Shown: piece by piece, positions 55,923-64,000 of the stretch
Position numbering within the stretch: the stretch's first letter is position 1
Layout: each line of letters starts with the position of its first letter
Source of the DNA: Chlorophyllum brunneum
Lineage: Eukaryota > Basidiomycota > Agaricomycetes > Agaricales > Agaricaceae
Assembly: GCA_963576785.1 (NCBI GenBank)
Contig: OY756143.1
Coordinates: 434,001 to 498,000 of the forward strand
Direction: 5' to 3'
DNA length: 64,000 nucleotides
Notes under the pieces: generated by a model
Seen by the model: only the letters and a program-made list of their open reading frames with translations
The model's database searches: none
Told to the model about the DNA's origin: nothing
Made by a program: the position numbers and the translations under genes

Positions 55923-57100
55923 CAGAATAGTGCTATGGAGTTTCCTGTATGTGCATTTCTCTCCTAGCTTAAGGAAATAGCTCACAGCACAAGCTCATGG
56001 CATGCATATAGCCAGAGGTAAAGGCTTTTGTTCAGGACCTAGTGAGTATAGCTCAGTACAATGTAGCCAAACCAATAGAGAACCAACTTCAACTTTCACA
56101 GTGGTAGCAGTATCATGCCCTCAAGTTATGGTATTACTACTACAACCAGCTGAATGGAAATTGGATGGGACCTTTCCTGAACTTGGGTAAATTTATTACT
56201 TGAGGTCAGGGGTTGTAGCTTATATTCTGTAGAAATCATTAGTTATTCCAATGGACCTCAGGTTCCAAATGAGGATGTTGATGTGCCATATACAAGCCAC
56301 CACTGTAAGTCTTGCATTGATTGTGTACTGCTCTTTGGACGAGTTCTTATCTAGAAAACCCAAAATATAGGTATGAATTTGAATACATTCCCTCTTCACC
56401 ACTGCTCCAGCATCAAAAGCCAAGGCATTGGTTTTATCATCCCAACACCTGCTAATACTTTCCAGCTGCCTCTTCATCAAGGAAATATCAGCACACCATG
56501 TACAAGTCTGCAAAGCCAAAATGCAGACCCCACCCAGTTGAATCTTTGGGACAAAACCCATTCGGATGAAGAAATGAGCATGAGTGTTGCCCACTCACAA
56601 TAGGCTCCTTGTAGCAAATTTGATGCTGTGAGTGTTGTGACTGGTCATGATATCCCAATTCATGATATGGGGGGGAATGGCTTGCACAATAACAATAGGC
56701 TTGCATCCAACCATCAACAAGCAGTTTATCAACACTTTGACCCTCAGGTTGCCCTCCTTCTATTTCTGCTATGTATAGGATCTAATGCCTTTTTTGTGAG
56801 GAAGCAAACTCCAGTCGGGGATTTTGCCTGTCCTGGAGGTTCTGGAACTGGGAATACTGGGAACGTACCCCCTGTAGAGGACCCAAATGATGTGGAGGAG
56901 GCTGATGATGAAGGATTCTTTACTCACTCCAACCCCAAGTCCTGTGGGAAAGATTACAACACCTTCAAGATCCATCAATTGACCTTGATATTGTTGGAGA
57001 GAGCTGAAGTTTCTTATTGACTTTGCTCTAGAAATGTATTTATGAAAACTTAAGGGAATATATTGGCTACAGATGCAGTTTAACTTCCCTGGTTTCAGTA
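55923..57100. other. Host-like stretch with unassigned open frames
   Basis: Open frames on both strands (56,594-56,220 minus, 124 aa; 56,628-57,020 plus, 130 aa) have no recognised family. They may be decayed exons. No RNA gene or repeat seen. Confidence 0.35.
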
Positions 57101-57906
57101 ATGCATAATGAATGCCAGCTTTTTGCAGACATGGGGATGTTTGCCAATGGTCCCTTGTTGGACAACTTTTGTTTGGATTTTGTCTCTAAAGGGCTAAAAT
57201 CTATCTGGAACAAACATGTGGTAGAGCTTTTTGTTGAGGACTTCCTGGACAGGGAGAACACCCCTTTTTGTGAGAAGAGGTTTGTGTCAGACAGGTTTTG
57301 GGTGGCAATCAAATGCCTGAGGTGCAACTATGACCAACAAATCACTTGCTTGCAGTTGTTAAGTCAATACACTGCAAATAAGGAACTGAAGAAGAAGTCT
57401 ACTAATGCTCATGGTCAAAAGTACAATGTGAGTGAAGCCAAAAGTCTTACTCCAGCATTAGTTTGAACTATCATATATCAGCAATGTCAGCATCATGCCC
57501 AAGCTTTCCTCTACTATGAGGACCTCTACCCAGAATTGAGGAAATACACTAAAATCTGGGATCAAATGCCTCTGGATACCTGTAGCAGTAATGAGGAGGT
57601 GGTTTCATCTTCTAGCATTGTCTTCAACATCATTGTAGAACCAAATTGGCACAGTAAGCAGGTCTGGGCCTGGTTCTGACCTTTTGATCTTTTACATATG
57701 GTATATTGCTTCGAAGAAGGAATTCCAAAGAAAGAGAACTGGCCAACAGTCCATGTCTCAATGGACCCCATTCACAAGAATTCTCAGAGCAGGCCTGTTC
57801 CCAAGCTTCTGTACAACTTCTATAATGATCAATAGTATAACAAATTGAATGACATCGAGAAAAATGCCATCGATACATGGCATGAGATCTCACTTACTTT
57901 CAGCCT
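57101..57906 (+). pseudogene. Decayed ORF of unknown family
   Basis: A single frame of about 268 codons reads through TGA (57,464), TGA (57,677) and TAG (57,833) with protein-like composition throughout (WNKHVVELFVEDFLD, FLYYEDLYPELRKYTKIWDQ, DIEKNAIDTWHEI). The constant frame across three stops suggests an old gene or DNA-transposon-related ORF; I do not recognise it. Confidence 0.4.
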
Positions 57907-59759
57907 AGTATTGACCAAGTGCACCTATTAGACTGTTGCCTCAACAATATAACCCTGACTACATGATTTATGTACAGGGTAATGAATCAATATACTGCTA
58001 TTGTTGGATAGACAGATCGGCCCCTACCTTCAAATTTAATTGATGCCAATGACTAACATATATCCTTTGCTTATACTTGTCTATAATTGACTCTTACCCT
58101 ACTTGTTTGTTTTGTGACCCTACTTGTTGATAGTATATGTTGATAATTTGTATACTAGTATATGTATATATTGGGGATCTGGAATGTTCCGAGTTGTGCA
58201 TGAGATTGATAACACCATCATCAAAAGCATGTTACTCACCCCCAACCTCCACAACCCCCATGTATGCATAGATTCTCTCACAGATTGGTCTCAATGCCAA
58301 TTGGCTTTAGGTGGTGTCAGTTTGGATGAGGCAGACATAGCATCCTCTCATCTTGTGTAGTCATGCAGCAGACTTCTGTCCTTGCATGTCTCCTAGTTGG
58401 ACCTTTTGGTCCTACATGCTGATAGTACCAGCCCTTTTTGAGTCAAGTTTAGTTTGGATGAGACAGACCTTATGTTCTTTCATCTTGTAGAGTCGTGTGC
58501 CAGACATTCATCCTCGTACTACTCTTGGCTGGATCTGGTTAGACCTTTTGGTCCTCCCTTTTGATGAATATTGTACAGTACATATAAAGGCTGACACGTT
58601 TAGCTTGGTTGGCCCTGGCACTTGTCCTGGTTTGGAGGGCCCTTGTTCCCAATTTGAGGCCATTGGACCCATACTGGGTGGGATTATGCTAGTGCTAAGG
58701 GGCACAGATGTATTCTTTCTCATTTTCTTTATCCACTACAACACTGCCCAAATCCAGAAGCCTCAGTATCCACATAAATACCAGTCTCATTTACTTTCCC
58801 AGTTCTTCCCTCCAGCTAATCAACCATATCTACATTTACATAGCTAAGTTTTGTCGCAACTACTTCAGTTGTAACCTTTTGGACCTGGGCACAACCCACC
58901 TTGCCTTTGCCTACAAGCAGCAGGATGTGCTGTCCAAATCTTGTGCTTTGCATAACCATTGTACATACTCTTTCAAGACAGTAGGTATGGTCTGTCACTT
59001 ACTACCCCCAGCCGTTACTTGTCAGGTTTCCTGCAGGGACAACAATGAAGTGCCCTTTGTTGATCATATGGGTTAGTCGGATTTTAACTTTGATAGATAT
59101 CTCTTTTGCTCAATTGTCTGCAAAAGGTACTTCTAGTAGTCACTTGGCAGCCCGAATTCTTTCAGTATGTGTTTGCTATTCTCTTTACTGCCATATCAAT
59201 TTGACTGATCTGTCTTTGACACTTTTCATGCTCACAACATATCCAATGGCCTATCAATGAAAGAGAGATTTTGGAACCTCGGCTCCATCACAGCCAACAA
59301 TGTAGACCCTACCTTTTATGATTCCAGGACTCCTCAGTGTGTTGATCTCTCACATTTGGTTTTTGTATCCTGATGTGCTTGGTTTTTAGGTGAGGGCGGT
59401 GGCATGCAATTTGTTCCTGGTGGTGGGTTCTTGCTAGACACTTGTGAGTTGCCCCAGAATACCACTGGTTCTGTAGTAGGTTTCAATTGGCATTTCTCTC
59501 TATCACCTGATCAGTTACACAGAATCTGTGGTTGATTGCCCAGCCTGCAACCAGTGTGTTACCTGAGGATGGCATGGGTTTCATAGTAAGTATCTCATAC
59601 AATACTGGTTAGTCACCAAGGCATTGACAATCTTCATTTGTTCAGTGCCAGGCCAGCTTGCCCTCTGATCTTGGTCAGGCTATTCCTTCATTTGACATGC
59701 AGGATTCAGTCAGACTCTTCCATAAAGGTAGTTTGTCCCATGGCCAGCTGGATACATTG
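57907..59759. other. Stretch without a supported gene
   Basis: 1.85 kb. Short frames at 58,497-58,847 and 58,708-59,076 overlap in different registers and look like chance or decayed exons. No repeat or RNA gene recognised. Confidence 0.4.
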
Positions 59760-60053
59760 TGTTACGAACTATAGTTAGACCGTTCATTCCTATTTTGCGC
59801 CTGTTACCTTGTGTACCCTTACACTTGTTTCACTCCTTGTTCCATCTCCTGTTTCACCCCTAAAGGCTATGCCTCCTATCTGACTCGTTTACTCGTCTCC
59901 ATTATTATTAGCCACCACTACTAGTATATAAAGTGTAGTAATACTCGATGTATTCCTTACACTTTACCAATCGTATCATCCCTTCTTCCTTTCTCTACTT
60001 CCTTTCCTTTATCCAAAGGCTTGCAACCTGAGTCAGAGACTAAGGTCGTAACA
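59760..60053 (+). repeat. Gypsy D 5' LTR
   Basis: 294 bp; self-primer segment ACACTTTACCAA at 59,959-59,970; subtype shared with the LTR at 38,508. Confidence 0.94.
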
Positions 60054-60054
60054 T

Positions 60055-60066
60055 TTGGTAAAGTGT
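60055..60066 (+). other. Gypsy D primer-binding site (self-complementary)
   Basis: TTGGTAAAGTGT, 2 nt after the LTR and complementary to 59,959-59,970. Confidence 0.85.
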
Positions 60067-60146
60067 CATTCGACTCACCTTGCAAGAGAGGTGCCACTAT
60101 TCATAGCTAGGCTTGGAATAATAGCCTCCGACCAGGACGACAGTAT

Positions 60147-61391
60147 ATGAGCAACAGTAGCTCATTGAGAACACCGAGAAGACACAGAGCTCTGAGACCA
60201 ACAGACATCCAGGGTTCACCTATAGCAACAGGATCTAAACGATCAACAGAATCAGAAATCCCTGAAGGCCTTAAACGGCAGAAATCCGAACACAGCATAG
60301 ACGAAAGTACAGCTCTATTTGAAACCGAATTCGACATAGAAGTCACCGAGAACACATCCGATATAGATATCGCCGAGACCTACAAGAAAGAATCCGAACA
60401 CGGTACAGACAAGGAACTAGCCGCATCTGAAGAAGAAATCGACATAGAAGTCGCTGACGCCACAACCAATAGAGAAATCGCAGAGACCCACGCAAACGAA
60501 CACAGCGAACCAGAAACAGAACCAGAAATGACAGAAGAAGTCAACATCCCAAAAAACCTAACCCTGGAGCCAGGATATTTCAATGGGGATAGAACCAGAT
60601 TCGATGATTGGTGGAGAGCCATATCCTTATAGTTGATGTTCAACAAGATAAAAGAAGAAGAACAGAAAATAGTAGCAATTTTGGCAAGAATGAAAGGGGG
60701 GCTAGCAGGCCCTTATGCCAACACGCAACTCCAAGCCATCCAGAACAAGAAAACACCAGATTGGGATGACTTTACAAAGGAAATAGAAGCCACATTTTCC
60801 TTGGGAAATAGGAAAGCCATAGCAGAAGGAGAAATTGAGACATTCAAACAAGGGAAGAAGAACACGGCAGATTTCTTAATCGAATTCGAGGCATTGAAAG
60901 CCCAAGCGGGGACAGACGACACCCATGCAATATTCCTCCTCAAACGCCACACCCGAGCAGACATCATCCGAACCATAGTAGGCTACCCGACAACCTCTGT
61001 CCCAACAACATACACCAAATGGAAAACTACAATCCTTGCAGTAGAACAAGGGTATGAAGCAACGGACATCACCTGAGGAGATGTCAGAACCACCACCGGA
61101 GTTACTTATGGAGGTAGAGGACAACCCATGGAGATAGGAAGACAAAAAGCAGACACCGATCAGAATGGGAAACCGAGGTGCTACAATTGCAACCTCTATG
61201 GGCATATTGCCAAATACTGCAGGAAGAAGACGAAAGTCACATACACCAAGATAACGTGTTACAATTGTGGCAAACAGGGCCACATCTCGAAGAACTGCTG
61301 GGCACCCAAGAAAGCGCATATCAGAGAGATCAACGAGGAAGATAAACGAGAAATGGAGGAGAAAGAGGATTTTGTCGAAGGCTCTGAGTAG
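60147..61391 (+). pseudogene. gag: Gypsy D gag with TAG and TGA breaks
   Basis: 415 codons in one frame with TAG at 60,630-60,632 (Trp TGG in the other copies) and TGA at 61,074-61,076 (CGA in A and C). In the second CCHC knuckle the residue after the last Cys is Trp instead of Arg, also a CpG change. Confidence 0.92.
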
Positions 61392-61450
61392 GCGCAAACC
61401 CGCGAGCCAATAAATCTAGAGTTTCTGTTTTAGCCCACAAAAGACGATAC

Positions 61451-64000
61451 ATGATCCCCCAGAAACAAAACTCCACGCGCGAACTTCTCCTCGACTCAAC
61501 AATCCAGACAAGAAAAGGACACAGACAAATCACAACCCTTGTAGACTCCGGATGCACCCACACGTGCATAGCACAATGAACGGTAGACGAAGAACAGATT
61601 CCAACTAAACCCCTGGAAACCCCGATCAGGGTAATCAATGCCGATGGAACAGAAAAAAAAAAAGGAGAAATAACGGACAAAGCACAACTGGTATTAAACA
61701 ATGGCAACCATACAAAACAAATCGACGCTCTAGTAACACAATTGGAAAGTGTGGACTTATATCTCGGACATGACTGGCTGGTCAAGCATAACCCGGAAAT
61801 CGATTGGAACAATCATGTCATATGATTCACCAGATGCCCAGAAGATTGCAAAATATCACATAGCGACATATGGTTCAACGAGAAAATACAGACAGTCAAG
61901 GAACATATTGAAGAGAAAAAGGCGGACCGGACGAATGATGAAGATCTACCACCATACCTCCGACAATACACCCACCTATTCAACAAGAAAAACTTCGATA
62001 AACTACCCGAGCACATGGTATGGGACCATGAAATAAACCTGTCTGAAGATGCACCCCTGGTACTACAGTCCAAGGTCTACCCAATGACAATAACAGAGAA
62101 ACAAGAACTACAGAAGTTCCTCAACGAGAACCTTGCCTCAGGACGAATCAGACCATCACAATCCCCCTATGCCACCCCATGTTTCTTTATACCAAAAAAG
62201 GATGGAACGAAACGCCTGGTACAGGATTACAAAAAGCTGAACGAACACACTATCAAGGATAAAACACCACTACCACTCATAAGTGAAGTCCTAGACTGGC
62301 TAAAGGATGTGAAGGTGTTCAACAAGCTCGATATCATTTGGGGATATAACAACGTCAGGATCAGAGAAGGGGATGAATGGAAGGCAGCGTTTGTAACAAA
62401 TAACGGATTATTCGAACCGACGGTCATGTTCTTCAGAATGAGCAATTCACCAGCGACCTTTCAAAGAATGATGAACACGGTATTTCGGGAAATGTTACAC
62501 GAAGGAGCGCTTGTCAACTACATGGACAATTTTGTCATTCCAGGAACCACACAGGAAGAACTCGAGGAAAGAACTACACGGTTCCTAGGCATTGCAGCCA
62601 AACACCAACTTTACTTCAAGCGGTCAAAATGCGTGTTCGATGCGAAAGAAATACCCATACTGGGCTTTATAGTTGGACAAGGCAGTGTTAAAATGGAGGA
62701 GGAGAAGGTGAAAGCAGTAAGAGAATGGCCGACACCCAAATCTGTAAAAGACATTGAAAAATTCCTGGGCTTTGCAAACTTCTACCAATGATTCATACAA
62801 GATTTCAGTAACTTAGCAACACCCCTACACAAGCTGAAGAAGAAAGATGCACAATGGTCATGGTCAGAACGACAACAACAGGCGTTTGAGAAGATCAAGG
62901 AAAAGATCACAAGTGAACCAGTACTAGCAATGCCTCAAAACAAAGGACAATACAGGGTAGAAGTAGACACATCGGGATATGGAGTAGGAGCGGTGTTGTC
63001 ACAAAACCAGAATGATCAGTGGCACCCAATCGCCTTTCACTCAAGAACAATGACACCGGCAGAACGAAACTACCAAGTCTACGACAAAGAACTACTAGCA
63101 ATCCGGGAAGCAGTCAAAACGTGGAGACAGTACCTACTCGATGCCAATGAACCATTCGAGATATGGACGGACCACAAAAACTTGGAATACTTCAGAAAAC
63201 CACAACAACTCACAGGACGACAGGCAAGATGGCAACTGGAATTACAGGAATATCGCTACACGCTAAAACACATACCCAGGAAGACAAACACGAAAGCGGA
63301 CGTGCTATCGAGACTAGCAAAAACGGACACAACCAGAGACAACACAAATATCACGCTGTTACCCGAACACTTATTCGATAACACTATCACCGAGATCAGA
63401 CAAATTTGGGAAATATCGGGAGAAGAAGATCTGAAACACCGATTATGAAAGGAGCAAAGAAGAGAAACACAATGGCTAAGAGAAAAGGAGAAACGACCAG
63501 AGGAGATATGGGAAACGGATGGATTGCCTATGTTCGAAGGAAGAATATATGTACCACCAAACGCCGAGTTACGCCAAGAAATACTCCAACAACACCATGA
63601 CAGAACAGACGTAGGACACCCAGGACAACACAGAATGATTGAACTCCTCAAAAGGACATATTGGTGGCCACAGATGCGCAATGATGTTAAATGATACATC
63701 AAGGGATGCGACACATGTCAGCGAAACAAGATACTCTGGACACGACCTACCACACATCTCCACCCACTACCAATACCCATCGGACCATGGGAAGAAATAT
63801 CAATCGACATGATAGGACCACTGCCAGAATCAGACGGATATGATGCAATACTTGTCATCGTTGATCGTTTCAGTAAAATGATCAGACTATGCACGGTTAA
63901 CACCACCCTATCATCCGAAGAGTTAGGAGATATTTATCGTGACGATATATGGAGGCAACATGGGATATCCTGCAGGATCATCAGTGACAGAGGTCCACAA
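61451..64000 (+). pseudogene. pol: Gypsy D pol (PR, RT, RNase H, partial integrase) with five TGA codons
   Basis: One frame with TGA at 61,577, 61,823, 62,789, 63,446 and 63,692. All but 63,446 correspond to CGA in at least one sister copy; 63,446 is shared with gypsy A and B. The RT active site reads YMDN in place of YMDD (about 62,520-62,531), a further inactivating change. The integrase zinc domain (HHDRTDVGHPGQHRM) and core start (IDMIGPLPES) are present; the window ends just after ISDRGPQ. Confidence 0.92.

Larger units (their letters stand above)
59760..64000 (+). mobile_element. Gypsy D: Ty3/gypsy element, 5' two thirds, runs off the window
   Basis: 5' LTR 59,760-60,053, primer site 60,055-60,066, gag 60,147-61,391, pol from 61,451 to the window end in the integrase core. 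The element strand is colinear with gypsy B. Multiple stops make it non-autonomous. Confidence 0.94.

Noticed and set aside
1..64000. Classical Neurospora-type RIP (CpA to TpA)
   Set aside because: Stops are overwhelmingly TGA from CGA rather than TAA/TAG from CAA/CAG; the context is CpG.
27590..64000. tRNA, rRNA or CRISPR-like arrays
   Set aside because: No cloverleaf with A/B boxes, no rRNA similarity and no regularly spaced repeats were recognised; the only tandem repeats are the Crinkler exon units and LTRs.

Overview
The window is a transposon-dense piece of a filamentous fungal genome, most likely a basidiomycete (Agaricomycetes). The evidence is: 49-nt spliceosomal introns with GTGAGT donors, two Crinkler-type genes, chromodomain Ty3/gypsy elements, Ty1/copia elements, and APE-endonuclease/RNase H non-LTR retrotransposons of the Tad/I kind with CCHC ORF1 proteins. 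The species cannot be read from the sequence; an ectomycorrhizal or wood-decay agaricomycete is only a guess. Roughly three quarters of the window is retrotransposon.

Layout. 1-27,589 is a Russian-doll nest. A minus-strand copia LTR relic (27,146-27,589) abuts the 3' LTR of an older plus-strand copia element, which survives in three pieces (7,336-8,929; 15,715-18,521; 25,888-27,145). That copia was interrupted by a full-length LINE (8,930-15,714; 15-bp target duplication) and by a younger complete copia (18,522-25,887; 5-bp duplication CAGTT). It is also broken at 7,335 by a 5'-truncated LINE (5,404-7,335). That LINE is in turn cut by a minus-strand copia (3,799-5,403), whose gag is cut by gypsy A (1-3,798). 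28,382-33,221 holds two head-to-tail Crinkler genes on the minus strand. 33,222-38,507 is AT-rich and carries decayed host-like exons, including a von Willebrand A-like domain. 38,508-45,626 is gypsy B plus an extra LTR-fragment-LTR unit. 45,627-59,759 is low-coding DNA with a coiled-coil/membrane protein relic and two more LINE insertions (46,921-51,271, itself rearranged with gypsy C; and 52,828-55,907). 59,760-64,000 is the 5' two thirds of gypsy D.

How the parts work. The gypsy family has gag with two CCHC knuckles, then PR-RT-RNaseH-IN-chromodomain, then a third ORF of unknown function. Its primer-binding site is exactly complementary to a 12-nt segment of its own LTR just downstream of the TATA box, which points to Tf1/sushi-type self-priming. 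The copia family instead has the initiator-tRNA-Met anticodon-loop site known from Drosophila copia. Nearly all nonsense codons in these elements are TGA derived from CGA, and paired copies often show TGA against CAA at the same codon, so CpG decay (methylation or a CpG-directed RIP-like process) has been acting.

The most unusual host locus is the Crinkler gene at 30,282-33,221. A six-exon model predicts 891 aa with four ubiquitin-like Crinkler header domains in tandem, then a PD-(D/E)xK nuclease-like domain and a kinase-like domain. The header exons are symmetrical phase 1-1 exons separated by almost identical 49-nt introns. Its neighbour (28,382-30,107) has one header and has lost key residues in both the nuclease-like and kinase-like domains.
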